From the NCBI GenBank assembly GCA_964195425.1, contig CAXMOM010000060.1, forward strand, positions 43,194 to 107,193: a stretch of DNA of 64,000 nucleotides, read 5' to 3'. Of this stretch, positions 16,944 to 26,463 are shown in pieces (the stretch's first letter is position 1; each line of letters opens with the position of its first letter). Under the pieces are notes generated by a model. That model was not told where the DNA came from. It searched no databases and saw nothing but the letters and a program-made list of their open reading frames with translations. This stretch comes from Glaciecola sp964195425 (GTDB taxonomy: Bacteria; Pseudomonadota; Gammaproteobacteria; Enterobacterales; Alteromonadaceae). A program made the position numbers and the translations under genes.

Positions 16944-17996
16944 ATGAGTCAAAAAGTGTTGATAGTCGACGATTCTGCGCTTATGAGAAAGTTTCATAAA
17001 CAAGTGTTAGAACACGCTGGATTTGTAACTCAAATGGCGAGTAATGGCCAAGAGTGTTTGACGCTATTGGCTGATTTTGCACCTAACGTTATAGTACTCG
17101 ATATAAACATGCCAGTTATGGATGGCCTAAGCTGTTTGAAAGAGATTATGGCGAAACAGCCTACGCCAGTAGTAATTGTGTCTTCGCTTACTGAAAAAGG
17201 CGCGCAAACGTCTTTTGATGCATTGGCATTAGGTGCAGTCGATTATATTCAGAAACCAAGTGGCACATACTCGTTTAATATGGGTGAACTGTCGGGTCTT
17301 ATGGTTGAAAAAGTGCTTGCGGCTGCGAATGTAAAACCTAGCCTGTTGTCGATACGAAGAAATCAGCGTAAACAGCAAGAAGACTGCACTCGTAAAAATA
17401 TAGAGCAAGTCATACAAACACCTATATCAAGAGGGAGTTTCGATCTCATCGTGGTGGGCGTATCAACAGGCGGGCCAAACTGTTTGCAAACGATTTTACC
17501 AGCCTTACCCGCAAACTATCCTACCCCGATTATCGTTGCGCAACATATGCCCGGACGATTTACAAAAGTATTCTCAGAACGTTTGAATGCTATGTGTGCA
17601 CTTGAGGTGGTAGAAGTAACGCAAAAACAAGCAATCATAAAAGGACACATCTATATTGCGCAAGGAGACGGCGATATTGTTGTGGAGAAGTTAGGCAGTG
17701 GGCTGTATGTGAAACCCATTGAAACTGACGAAAGTTACCTATGGCATCCAAGCGTGTCAAAATTAGTCGACAGCGCAGTAGCATGCATAACACCTAGAAA
17801 ACTATGCTGCATTCAGCTTACTGGCATGGGAAACGATGGTGCTCAAGAAATGCATAATGCGTATAGTCTTGGCGCGACTACTATTGCAGAATCACAAGAA
17901 ACCGCAGTCGTATTCGGCATGCCGGGGCAATTGGTTAAAAAAAATGGAGCAACGCATGTTGCTCCTAATTACCAAATAGCTTCCTTGCTGACATAA
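16944..17996 (+). CDS. cheB: chemotaxis-type response regulator methylesterase CheB (orphan)
   Basis: Two-domain CheB of 350 residues. The N-terminal receiver has the acidic pair DD at 9-10, phospho-acceptor Asp53 in VLDINMP and the KP motif near 104. The C-terminal methylesterase has its catalytic triad in recognisable motifs: Ser174 (VGVSTGGP), His201 (AQHMPGRFT) and Asp298 (TGMGNDGA). CheB removes methyl groups from, and deamidates, chemoreceptor glutamates. No cheA, cheW, cheR or receptor gene is near, so this is an orphan that may serve a chemosensory array encoded elsewhere or a receptor-independent signalling role. It starts at ATG 16944 after a purine-rich stretch (AAGGAAAAAAAAG) and appears monocistronic. 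Confidence 0.9.
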   Translation: MSQKVLIVDDSALMRKFHKQVLEHAGFVTQMASNGQECLTLLADFAPNVIVLDINMPVMDGLSCLKEIMAKQPTPVVIVSSLTEKGAQTSFDALALGAVDYIQKPSGTYSFNMGELSGLMVEKVLAAANVKPSLLSIRRNQRKQQEDCTRKNIEQVIQTPISRGSFDLIVVGVSTGGPNCLQTILPALPANYPTPIIVAQHMPGRFTKVFSERLNAMCALEVVEVTQKQAIIKGHIYIAQGDGDIVVEKLGSGLYVKPIETDESYLWHPSVSKLVDSAVACITPRKLCCIQLTGMGNDGAQEMHNAYSLGATTIAESQETAVVFGMPGQLVKKNGATHVAPNYQIASLLT

Positions 17997-18027
17997 GTTA
18001 AACACGGTTGATGATATCGAGTTCAAC

Positions 18028-18681
18028 TTACTTAGGATTGGTATCAAACATCTCTTTCATTTGATTCGCAAATGCTATAAATTTTTCTTTTATAGTGACT
18101 TTTATTTTGATATCTAAACTACTGAATAAAATTAAGCCTTCTATAGTAATAGTAGGTGCTTGACGCGACGCGATTGAAGGCGCTTTGTTGTCAATGCTGC
18201 CTAATACACAAAATGCTTTGGATACGATGTTTACATTTTCAGGTACGTAAATCTTGTCGCCGCCTAACACACTAATAATTTGAACCTTAACATTCGGCGA
18301 GTTGAAGCGCGCATCTGTAAAATCGATGGTAGCCCCGCCCAAAATGCTGTAAACCTTAATGACACGAGGTACTACCCATTGACCACTTCTATCGCTACTG
18401 CCTAAAATGTTAACGATAGTTTCAGATTCTTCGCTTACTTCATTATTATAATTAACGCTAAACTGCTGTTCCTTTTGCTGCTTAATTTCTTCGTTAGGGG
18501 TAGCGTCTAAGTCGGCAATTTGGTCCATCATTGCTTGATGTGAAGTAGTTTCTATAACCTTATCTAACCTGCGCTCAAACGCTTCGTTTGAAATAAAACC
18601 ATGGCTATAGTTATGCACTAATACATCAATAACTTCTTCTTTTACAGTTTCAATAGGTCGGTCTTCTAATTTAACTGGCAT
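18028..18681 (-). CDS. LiaF-like protein with DUF1707-type N-terminus
   Basis: About 217 residues. The N-terminal part (ALE/DRP-rich, VIDVLVHNYSHGFISNEAFERRLDKVIETT) looks like a DUF1707/SHOCT-type short helical module. The C-terminal half, with VNILGSSDRSGQW, IKVYSILGGATIDFTDARF and VQIISVLGGDKIYVPENVN, is the beta-repeat domain of LiaF-type cell-wall stress proteins. LiaF proteins in Firmicutes inhibit a two-component system; in proteobacteria the role is unknown. No transmembrane helix is apparent. I start at ATG 18681 (AGGA upstream) instead of the longer frame to 18744, whose extra residues look non-coding. It converges with cheB and no kinase pair is adjacent. Confidence 0.72.
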   Translation of the reverse strand: MPVKLEDRPIETVKEEVIDVLVHNYSHGFISNEAFERRLDKVIETTSHQAMMDQIADLDATPNEEIKQQKEQQFSVNYNNEVSEESETIVNILGSSDRSGQWVVPRVIKVYSILGGATIDFTDARFNSPNVKVQIISVLGGDKIYVPENVNIVSKAFCVLGSIDNKAPSIASRQAPTITIEGLILFSSLDIKIKVTIKEKFIAFANQMKEMFDTNPK

Positions 18682-18884
18682 CCGGTTTTCCTGATAATTA
18701 AATAAAACGAAGTGGGTATAGTTATTAGTGTAAGCACAGACCATACCAAATATTTATTTTCATAAATATCATGCACTTAAAATTTCATGGAAAGTTTGTA
18801 TTGGCGAGTTTTACTAACAGTTGGCAAAAGCACTAACTTATTAGTAAGTTAGTTAAGTCGACTTTTAAAAATAAACTACAGAAA

Positions 18885-18922
18885 AAAGTGAAAGCAAACA
18901 TCACATTAATATGTGATGTTTG
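18885..18922 (-). terminator. rho-independent terminator after scoB
   Basis: Inverted repeat with 12-bp perfect arms, CAAACATCACAT / ATGTGATGTTTG (18895-18906 and 18911-18922), 4-nt loop. On the minus strand it lies 19 bp past the scoB stop and is followed by CTTTCACTTTTTT. Confidence 0.85.
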
Positions 18923-18941
18923 TAGTGATAGCAAAGAAGTC

Positions 18942-19598
18942 TTAAAAGGCCATTTCTGGCACATGATCTGGGACCACTAAACTGCCCGCAGTTAAGCTTT
19001 TAATTTCGTCAATGCTTACGCCCGGTGCGCGCTCTCGTAAAATAAATGTACCGTCTTTAATATCCATTAGGGCTAGGTCGGTGAGTACACGTTTAATACA
19101 GCCTTTACCAGTGAGTGGTAAAGTACATTCGTCCAATAGTTTTGATTGGCCCGTTTTAGAAGCATGGGTCATGGTCACAATAATGTTGTCGGCGCCGGCG
19201 ACTAAGTCCATAGCTCCGCCCATACCTTTAATTAACTTACCTGGTATCATATACGAGGCAATATTACCTTGGCAGTCCACTTCAAATGCGCCTAATACCG
19301 TTAGGTCAACATGACCGCCTCTGATCATGGCAAACGACTCGGCCGACGAGAATATAGAAGCACCACTCACCATGGTGACCGTTTGTTTGCCTGCATTAAT
19401 AAGATCTGCATCTACCTCATCTTCGGTAGGGAATTGTCCCATACCCAGCAAACCATTTTCAGACTGCAGCATTACCTGCATACCTTCAGGAATAAAGTTA
19501 GCCGCTAACGTGGGTATTCCAATACCAAGATTTACGTAAAAGCCATCTTGAAATTCTTGGGCAACACGTTGGGCAAGTTGTTCGCGAGTTAAAGCCAT
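18942..19598 (-). CDS. scoB: 3-oxoacid CoA-transferase subunit B
   Basis: Beta subunit of a class I CoA-transferase that moves CoA from succinyl-CoA to a 3-oxoacid such as acetoacetate. The catalytic glutamate is Glu47 in QSENGLLGMG; other family motifs are YVNLGIGIPTLAANFIP and the GAFEVDCQGNIASYMIPGKLIKGMGGAMDLV block, typical of ScoB/SCOT rather than AtoA. At 218 residues the length is normal. ATG 19598 follows AGGAG (minus strand, eight bases upstream) and lies 11 bp after scoA, so both subunits are co-translated. The likely use is ketone-body or acetoacetate degradation; no thiolase or hydroxybutyrate dehydrogenase is next to it. Confidence 0.93.
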   Translation of the reverse strand: MALTREQLAQRVAQEFQDGFYVNLGIGIPTLAANFIPEGMQVMLQSENGLLGMGQFPTEDEVDADLINAGKQTVTMVSGASIFSSAESFAMIRGGHVDLTVLGAFEVDCQGNIASYMIPGKLIKGMGGAMDLVAGADNIIVTMTHASKTGQSKLLDECTLPLTGKGCIKRVLTDLALMDIKDGTFILRERAPGVSIDEIKSLTAGSLVVPDHVPEMAF

Positions 19599-19609
19599 AT
19601 TTAATTCTC

Positions 19610-20311
19610 CTAAGCGTTGCGCACAGTGCGCTGTTCTATTCTTTTTTCGAAAGTGCCTTGAATAAGACGATTCACATAAATACCCGGTAAATGTATTTCA
19701 TCAGGGTCGAGCTGCCCTACTTCCACAATTTCTTCTACTTCAACCACCGCAATTTTACCCGCAGTAATGGCCATTGGGTTAAAATTACGTGCAGTTTTAC
19801 GGAACACTAAATTACCGTAACGGTCGGCTTTCCAAGCTTTTGCAATTGAAAAATCCCCCACTATGGCTTCTTCTAAAATATAGTGACGACCATTAAATTC
19901 GCGTACTTCTTTGCCTTCGCCTACTGGCGTACCATAGCCCGTAGCGGTGAAAAATGCAGGTATACCGGCACCACCGGCACGCATTTTTTCTGCGAGGGTG
20001 CCTTGAGGCGTAAGTTCTACTTCAAGCTCACCGCTCATCATTTGCTTTTCAAACAAAGCATTTTCGCCAACATAAGATGCAATCATCTTTTGAATTTGCT
20101 TGTCTTCTAAAAGCAATCCTAAACCAGCGCCGTCGACCCCTGCGTTATTTGAGGCAATCGTAAGACCTTTCGTGCCTTTTCGTTTAATTTCTTTAATTAA
20201 ATTTTCAGGAATACCACACAATCCAAAGCCACCGGCGACTATGGTCATGTTGTCTTCTAAACCCTCTAGGGCTTGGGCATAACTCGATACTACTTTGTCA
20301 AATCCAGACAC
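19610..20311 (-). CDS. scoA: 3-oxoacid CoA-transferase subunit A
   Basis: Alpha subunit of the CoA-transferase. The glycine-rich CoA-binding block IVAGGFGLCGIPENLI, then TIASNNAGVDGAGLGLLL, MRAGGAGIPAFFTATGYGT and FRKTARNFNPMA, are family signatures. I place the start at GTG 20311: AAGGTGAG lies at ideal distance and the product is 233 residues, as expected. The upstream ATG at 20335 has no Shine-Dalgarno and the frame to 20386 adds unlikely residues. The promoter region shared with the divergent lysR gene holds a 35-nt palindrome. Regulation by that LysR protein is an inference from gene arrangement. Confidence 0.92.
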   Translation of the reverse strand: MSGFDKVVSSYAQALEGLEDNMTIVAGGFGLCGIPENLIKEIKRKGTKGLTIASNNAGVDGAGLGLLLEDKQIQKMIASYVGENALFEKQMMSGELEVELTPQGTLAEKMRAGGAGIPAFFTATGYGTPVGEGKEVREFNGRHYILEEAIVGDFSIAKAWKADRYGNLVFRKTARNFNPMAITAGKIAVVEVEEIVEVGQLDPDEIHLPGIYVNRLIQGTFEKRIEQRTVRNA

Positions 20312-20399
20312 AATGCTCACCTTTATGTTGTTCATAATATATGATTTGTAATTGCTCAGCATGCAAGAAGCCGTTATATTAATCAAATTGTATTTTTTA

Positions 20400-20434
20400 A
20401 TTGATTGATTAATAATTTTTATTAATCAATCAAT
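20400..20434. promoter_or_regulatory. perfect 16-bp palindrome between scoA and lysR
   Basis: Arms ATTGATTGATTAATAA (20400-20415) and TTATTAATCAATCAAT (20419-20434) are exact reverse complements around TTT. A further copy of the half-motif ATTAATCAA occurs at about 20379-20387. The position in the divergent scoA/lysR region and the LysR-type symmetry make this a candidate operator. No T-tract terminator context is present. Confidence 0.7.
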
Positions 20435-20521
20435 GCCTTTTGCATAGTTCAAAGCGATCAATACAAAACAAGTTGCTCAAGGCAAACCAACGCAGCATAA
20501 ATAACGCCAAATAGAGAATAA

Positions 20522-21406
20522 ATGAATATTCCCATCAATCAAGTTGTCGCATTCACTGCCATTGCCCGCACCGGGAGTTTTGCAGAAGCAGCAGTTCAAC
20601 TTCATTTATCGCAGCCAGCATTAAGCATTCAGATCAAAAACTTGGAAGAGAGCTTAGGCGGTAAACTACTACTACGCACTACGCGCGCCGTATCGTTAAC
20701 GCCCGAAGGTAAAGCCTTTTTTCCCGTAGCAAGGCGACTACTGTCTGATTGGGAGCAATCGTTACAAGACGTCCGCAACCATTTTGCGCTACTACGCGGT
20801 AAACTCGATGTGGCGGCAATGCCAACTTATGCCACTAATCTATTGCCTATTATATTGGCTAATTTTCATAAACAATATCCAGATATAAACGTGACGATGC
20901 ACGATGTAATTGCCGAAAGCGTAATAGAAATGGTGCGAGAAAATCGCTGTGAATTAGGCATAACTTTCGACCCAGGCGATGTGCCCGAACTGGATTTCGA
21001 ACCACTTTATGAAGATAGGTTTGTTGCCATTCTTCCCAGCATTCATCCCTTACTGGATAAATCGACCTTACAATGGCAAGACATTTTGCAGTATCCGCAT
21101 ATTAGCTTACAACGTCCTGCAGGCACTCGCGCGTTGATCGATAAAGCGCTAGCCACAGAAAACCTTTTACTCACGCCAGTATTTGAGTCTCACCAGTTAG
21201 TGAGCATTGGCCGAATGGTCACGCAAGGACTAGGCTTAAGTGTTGTGCCCAGTACTAGCAGGGCCCATATGGTTGAAATGGGTCTGCATTGCCGCGAACT
21301 CTGCGCGCCCCAAATCATTCATAAAGTAGGTGTAGTAACGCGTCGTCAAGGCGCTTTATCGGCTGCTGCGCAAGCATTACTTAGCTTAATTCGCAAACAA
21401 GTCTAG
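20522..21406 (+). CDS. LysR-family transcriptional regulator
   Basis: A 294-residue LysR-type regulator. The winged helix-turn-helix occupies residues 1-60, with the signature AVQLHLSQPALSIQIKNLEESLGGKLLLRTTR. The C-terminal periplasmic-binding-like effector domain covers about 90-290 (LDVAAMPTYATNLLPIILANFHKQYPDI starts it). It starts at ATG 20522. It is divergent from scoAB across about 210 bp containing a perfect palindrome, so it probably controls the CoA-transferase genes in response to an acid or CoA ester; this is inferred from layout. The decayed genes downstream are a less likely target. Confidence 0.9.
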   Translation: MNIPINQVVAFTAIARTGSFAEAAVQLHLSQPALSIQIKNLEESLGGKLLLRTTRAVSLTPEGKAFFPVARRLLSDWEQSLQDVRNHFALLRGKLDVAAMPTYATNLLPIILANFHKQYPDINVTMHDVIAESVIEMVRENRCELGITFDPGDVPELDFEPLYEDRFVAILPSIHPLLDKSTLQWQDILQYPHISLQRPAGTRALIDKALATENLLLTPVFESHQLVSIGRMVTQGLGLSVVPSTSRAHMVEMGLHCRELCAPQIIHKVGVVTRRQGALSAAAQALLSLIRKQV

Positions 21407-21595
21407 TCGTCATTTTTACAGATAAACGGACCTACAACAGAATTTTTGATTGCCTTTTTTTTGGCCAATTCAGGATACTGAGAGAGCAATTATTTTGTGG
21501 CTATCACCGTATTATCTTCAATATTAAGTATTCGCAATAATGAATCTTCTAAACTGGCCGATAACGTCCTCTATGTTTACCGCAGTTGGGCTCCT

Positions 21596-22255
21596 ATGAT
21601 TAGGATTATTTTGTTAGCCATTAGCGTTATTTTTTGTTCGTATTGTGCGTCTGCTGAAATGTTGATTACAGTGTTTGATAAAGACTATAAACGCTTGTCG
21701 AATGTAGTTGTGGAACTATTTCCTGAAACACCCCTTACCGTGTCGCATGCATCTACACAAACAAAAATAATGAAACAGCTTGATAAGCAATTTGTGCCAC
21801 ATATTCTGGCCGTTTAAGAAGGAAGCGTTGTCGCATTTCCAGATACCGATACCGTGCAGCATCATGTGTTTTCATTTTCTGAAGCAAAAACCTTTGAAGT
21901 ACGGATTTATAAAGAAGAGATAGCACGACGTATTATCTTCGATAAAGCCGGTTTAGCAGCGCTTGGTTGCAACATTCATGATTGGATGCTTGGCAATGTA
22001 TACATTGCCAACTCCGCGCTATTTACACAAACGGACGAAAATGGCGAGGCTAGCTTTACCAATATCCCAAAAAGAGAATACACAGTCAAAGTGTGGCACC
22101 CAATAATTAATGATAAAGATATCGAACAAATACACGTAGCCACTTCTAGTGCAAAAAACGTAGATACCAAATCCTTAGATATAGTATTACTCCACCCAAT
22201 ATTGCCTAGCTATCATGAATTTGATGACGTCCACTCTTTACAGCATTACGACTAG
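21596..22255 (+). pseudogene. cupredoxin-like (methylamine-utilisation-type) secreted protein, in-frame nonsense
   Basis: The reading frame is interrupted only by TAA at 21815-21817; translation on both sides is in the same frame and reads as one protein. The N-terminal part has a signal peptide (MIRIILLAISVIFCSYCASA) and ends QFVPHILAV; after the stop come EGSVVAFPDTDTVQHHVFSFS and LAALGCNIHDWMLGNVYI. These are the plastocyanin-like copper-site blocks, with His in HHVFSFS and Cys/His in GCNIHDWM, of proteins annotated as methylamine utilisation protein. A CAA-to-TAA change would explain the stop. The start ATG 21596 is the best fit to the signal peptide. A sequencing error or suppression is possible, but the next gene is also broken. 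Confidence 0.82.
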
Positions 22256-22259
22256 TTTT

Positions 22260-23324
22260 ATGCGAACCGCGACCCTTATAAACATAGTAACGTTTGTATG
22301 CATTTTTTTAGGAATACACTCGGCGTTCGCACAAAATATTACCGCTAGAGTAGCAACCGCAATAGTCATTGCAGACTCAATACCGTCTTGGCAAAACAAA
22401 GGCACTGGGTTAATACGCGGCGAAAAAAATGGTGTGCAATGGCTACAAGGCTTTGTAGCAGGTAGCTACTCTATCTCACCAAACTGGCAGGACAAAGCGG
22501 TGATTAACGCCTATGCTGATGGTGAAAAAAAACTTGGTTTCACACAAGCCTATCTACAGTATAAGCCACTGAGTCCTAACAACATAAAATTCAAGTCAAG
22601 AATTGGTACATTTTACCCTGAAATGTCAGTTGAAAATATCAGCGAAGGCTGGTTATCGCCATATACATATAAGCAGTCTGCAATTAATAGCTGGATAGGA
22701 AAAGAACTGCGCACCTTAGGCGCTGAGGCAACTTGGTTTTCAAATGGTAGAAAACGTCGCAGTCCCTGATCTTGGGAAGCGAACATTGGCTTATTTAAAG
22801 GCAACGACCCTTTAGGGACCTTACGTTGGCATGCATCTAAGCTACTTACGTAAAAGTAACGCAATATATTATTATGATAACCGCGCCAACCCCAATGCAA
22901 TCAATACCGACCGTTTATATGGCTGGCATACAAAATTCCACAGCTTAGCCTTGCAGCATCAGCTTAGTTCAACATGGCGTTTGATGGTTCAGCTTTTACA
23001 AGGCAATACATTGATGGGAAAGCAAAGTGTTTATGCCGACTTTCGCGCAGCATATGTTGCCGCTAGCTATGCATCGGGCAAGCATAGAACAACATTTCGG
23101 CTGGATTATCATTGGGTCTCCGAAGATGATGACAAACCTCAAGACCCAAACGATAGTAATGGAAACGGGATTACATTGCCTGGCGATATCAACTAAGCCC
23201 AACAATTGACCTTAGCGCTGAGTTGCATCAGCACAGCACTGAAGTCGCCAACAGGGCCTTAGTTAACGTAGCAACAAACCAGGCCCAGTCGCAGGCTCTT
23301 TTTGTACTTGCTTTCACCTTTTAG
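22260..23324 (+). pseudogene. outer-membrane beta-barrel protein, multiply disrupted
   Basis: Remnant of a secreted barrel protein encoded just after the cupredoxin-like gene. The signal peptide begins at ATG 22260 (ending HSAFAQ), and the frame runs to TGA at 22767-22769, then continues in the same frame with SWEANIGLFKGNDPLGTLRWHAS until TAA near 22850. The next coding stretch is in another frame (SNAIYYYDNRANPNAINTD to PNDSNGNG), and the final strands WRYQLSPTIDLSAELHQHS to ALFVLAFTF are recovered only after another frameshift near 23165-23180; the stop is TAG at 23322. At least one nonsense codon, a likely internal deletion near 22840 and a one-base frameshift are needed. The C-terminal Phe is the barrel-insertion signature. 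Confidence 0.8.
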
Positions 23325-23343
23325 TATAAATATTGGGTAAGCA

Positions 23344-26300
23344 TCAAGTGATTTCCCGTTTTTTCCACAGCAAGTAAATTGCCGGTAAAATTAGCAGTGT
23401 GAGCAACAGCGCGCTCACCATGCCGCCTACCATGGGCGCGGCAATGCGGCTCATTACTTCGCTGCCGGTTCCGGTGCCATATAACACCGGCAGTAGACCC
23501 AAAATAATGGAAGCCGATGTCATCATTACTGGGCGCACACGCATGACCGCTCCTTCTAACACAGCTTGTTGTAAAGCATGCAGGTTAACTTGCGTATTTT
23601 GGCTATGGTGACTTTCAAGCATCCGCTTGTATTCTTGATTAAGGTAAACAAGCATAATCACGCCAATTTCAACAGCCACACCGGCAAGCGCAATAAACCC
23701 AACGCCTACCGCTACTGAAAAATTAAAACCTTCTAAGTACAGCAGCCATATTCCCCCTATCATCGCAAAAGGTAAGGTACCCATAATAATGCCAACCTCA
23801 ACCATATTGCGAAAATTCAAGTAAAGTAAAATAATAATAATGGCTATAGTAAGTGGCACTAAATACGTCAGTTTTTCTTTTGCCCGCTGCATATATTCAT
23901 ATTGTCCCGACCACGTAATTGAATAACCTGCTGGCAATACGAGCTGGTCTGATACTGCTAGCATCGCGCCGCTTACATAATGACCAATATCGATATTTTC
24001 AATATCGATATACACCCAACCATTTGGCCGCGCATTTTCACTTTTAATCCCGGGTGGGCCATCTTCAATACTTAGGTTTGCTACGTCACCTAAGGCTATA
24101 TGTTCACCTTGTGGTGTAATGATGGTTAGCAATAACAAAGCTTCGGGCGACGAACGATAATCTTGTAAATAGCGCACATTAATGGGGAATCGTTTTCGCC
24201 CTTCTATGCTTTGCGATACATTCATACCGCCTATGGCACCGGCTAAGGTTTCCTGAATATCAGCAATATTAAGTCCATATCGCGCTGCCTGTTCGCGCTT
24301 AATATCTATTTTAATATAGCGTCCGCCCGCCACTCGCTCTGAATAAACAGACGCGGTGCCCTCTACCGCCGCTAAAATAGTTTCAAGCTGCTGACCAATT
24401 TGCTGTATGTGAAGCAAATCGGGACCACCAATCTTAATTCCCACAGGCGTCTTAATACCGGTTGCGAGCATATCTATTCTGGTTTTAATTGGCATTACCC
24501 ATGCATTGGTTACACCGGGGAAATCCACTAACTGGTCAAGTTCTTTAATCAGCGCTTGTGAAGTTAATCCTGCACGCCACTGCTCTTTAGGCTTTAGCTG
24601 AATAAAGGTTTCAATCATAGTTAATGGCGCAGGATCGGTAGCGGTTTCGGCTCGGCCTACTTTGCCAAAAACAGTCTCTACCTCGGGGACTGTTTTTATT
24701 AGCTTGTTGGTTTGCTGTAATAACTCCCTTGCTTTACCGATCGAAATTCCCGCATAAGTAGTCGGCATATACATAAGGTCGCCTTCATCGAGCGGCGGGA
24801 TAAATTCACTGCCAATTTTGTTAAGGGGTAAAAAACCAATGACCAATACGATTAGCGATACAAAAATGGCTGACTTAGGAAATGCTAATACCATTGTTAA
24901 CACAGGTTTATATACATTGGTTATCGCTCTATTCACTGGATTTTTCTGCTCGCTAAGTACCTTACCTCTTACAAAGTAACCCATTAATACAGGCACTAAG
25001 GTAATCGCAAGCACGGCGGCGGCGGCCATGGCATAGGTTTTAGTATAGGCTAGGGGCGAAAACATACGCCCTTCTTGCGCTTCAAGGGTAAATACAGGAA
25101 TAAAACTAACGGTAATAATCAGCAAACTAAAAAATAGTGCAGGCCCCACTTCTGTGGCTGAATCAATCACTATTTGCCAACGATTTTCTTTGGTAAGCTT
25201 GGTTTTCTCCATGTGCTTGTGCATATTTTCAGTCATGACTATAGCACCGTCAACCATGGCACCAATGGCAATAGCAATGCCACCAAGCGACATGATGTTT
25301 GCGTTTATGCCTTGGGCGTACATTATAATAAAGGCAATTAACATCCCTACTGGTAAGCTAATAATAGCCACTAAAGACGAGCGTATATGAAACAAAAACG
25401 CCATACACACCAGTGCCACAATAATAAACTCAGCCAATAACTTATAACGTAAATTATCCACCGCATTTTTGATTAAGGCCGAGCGATCGTAAACAGTGAC
25501 AACTTCAACGCCATCGGGCAGTCCTTTTTTCAATGTCTCAAGCTTAGCTTTAACACCGGCTATGGTTTGCTGAGCATTTTCACCGACTCGCATAACCACT
25601 ATACCGCCAACGGTTTCACCTTCGCCATTTAGCTCGCCAATACCCCTGCGCATTTGTGGTCCCACAGTTACTGTGGCAATATCGCGTATTAACAAGGGCG
25701 TACCTTGATTATTAACGCCCAGTGGAATTGTTTCAATATCCTGAATGCTTTGAATATAACCTGTCGTGCGCAGCATATACTCGGCTTCGGCCATTTCTAT
25801 GACCGATGCACCTACTTCTTGATTACCACGTTTAATGGCCATTTGAACCGCTGAAATAGGAATGTTGAAGGCACGTAATTTAAGCGGATCTAGCTGCACT
25901 TGGTACTGCTTGACCATACCTCCAATAGCCGCCACTTCTGATACACCCGGCACGGTTTGTAATTCAAACTTTAGAAACCAGTCTTGGATAGTGCGTAGCT
26001 CACTAATATCATGCTGACCGGTTTTATCAACAAGCGCATATAAATACACCCAGCCTACACCTGTCGCATCAGGTCCAAGTTGCGGTCTAACGTTGTCAGG
26101 CAAAGTCGGCGCAACCTGCGAGAGGTATTCTAAGACACGGCTTCTCGCCCAATACAAATCGGTGCCGTCATCAAAAATAATGTACACATAGGAATCACCA
26201 AAAAAGGAAAAACCACTTACAGTTTTGGCACCAGGAACCGACAACATTGCCGTGGTTAATGGATACGTAACTTGATTCTCTACTACCTGCGGCGCTTGCC

Positions 26301-26463
26301 CTGGGTAGCTCGTTTTAATAATTACCTGTACATCTGACAAGTCAGGAATTGCGTCTATTGGAGTATTCTTTAGGGTATAAATTCCAGCACCCACTATAAT
26401 AAGAGTACTGAGCACCACAAAGAATCGGTTGTATACAGACCATCTAATAATTGCATTAATCAT
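23344..26463 (-). CDS. cusA: CusA-type copper/silver RND efflux pump
   Basis: Inner-membrane heavy-metal RND transporter of 1039 residues that exports Cu(I)/Ag(I) with proton import. The HME-family start IIRWSVYNRFFVVLST, the PDLSDVQVIIKTSYPGQAPQ block, and TM4 with AIGAMVDGAIVMTEN (catalytic Asp and downstream Glu) are diagnostic. It contains the usual two periplasmic loops and 12 membrane helices. The protein is closest by eye to the CusA monovalent-metal group rather than CzcA, supported by the CusF-like domain of its partner. It overlaps cusB by 4 bp (ATGA at 26460-26463) and ends the operon, converging with the decayed barrel gene. Confidence 0.93.
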   Translation of the reverse strand: MINAIIRWSVYNRFFVVLSTLIIVGAGIYTLKNTPIDAIPDLSDVQVIIKTSYPGQAPQVVENQVTYPLTTAMLSVPGAKTVSGFSFFGDSYVYIIFDDGTDLYWARSRVLEYLSQVAPTLPDNVRPQLGPDATGVGWVYLYALVDKTGQHDISELRTIQDWFLKFELQTVPGVSEVAAIGGMVKQYQVQLDPLKLRAFNIPISAVQMAIKRGNQEVGASVIEMAEAEYMLRTTGYIQSIQDIETIPLGVNNQGTPLLIRDIATVTVGPQMRRGIGELNGEGETVGGIVVMRVGENAQQTIAGVKAKLETLKKGLPDGVEVVTVYDRSALIKNAVDNLRYKLLAEFIIVALVCMAFLFHIRSSLVAIISLPVGMLIAFIIMYAQGINANIMSLGGIAIAIGAMVDGAIVMTENMHKHMEKTKLTKENRWQIVIDSATEVGPALFFSLLIITVSFIPVFTLEAQEGRMFSPLAYTKTYAMAAAAVLAITLVPVLMGYFVRGKVLSEQKNPVNRAITNVYKPVLTMVLAFPKSAIFVSLIVLVIGFLPLNKIGSEFIPPLDEGDLMYMPTTYAGISIGKARELLQQTNKLIKTVPEVETVFGKVGRAETATDPAPLTMIETFIQLKPKEQWRAGLTSQALIKELDQLVDFPGVTNAWVMPIKTRIDMLATGIKTPVGIKIGGPDLLHIQQIGQQLETILAAVEGTASVYSERVAGGRYIKIDIKREQAARYGLNIADIQETLAGAIGGMNVSQSIEGRKRFPINVRYLQDYRSSPEALLLLTIITPQGEHIALGDVANLSIEDGPPGIKSENARPNGWVYIDIENIDIGHYVSGAMLAVSDQLVLPAGYSITWSGQYEYMQRAKEKLTYLVPLTIAIIIILLYLNFRNMVEVGIIMGTLPFAMIGGIWLLYLEGFNFSVAVGVGFIALAGVAVEIGVIMLVYLNQEYKRMLESHHSQNTQVNLHALQQAVLEGAVMRVRPVMMTSASIILGLLPVLYGTGTGSEVMSRIAAPMVGGMVSALLLTLLILPAIYLLWKKREIT

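Noticed and set aside
20312..20386. Longer N-terminus for ScoA
   Set aside because: GTG 20311 has AAGGTGAG at ideal spacing and gives the family length; the ATG at 20335 has no Shine-Dalgarno.
21854..22255. Separate short gene starting with GTG after the cupredoxin stop
   Set aside because: It continues the upstream protein in the same frame and lacks its own start signals, so it is the 3' part of one broken gene.
22831..23196. Separate gene for a small protein
   Set aside because: Its sequence is an internal part of the decayed barrel; the C-terminal strands continue in another frame to 23324.
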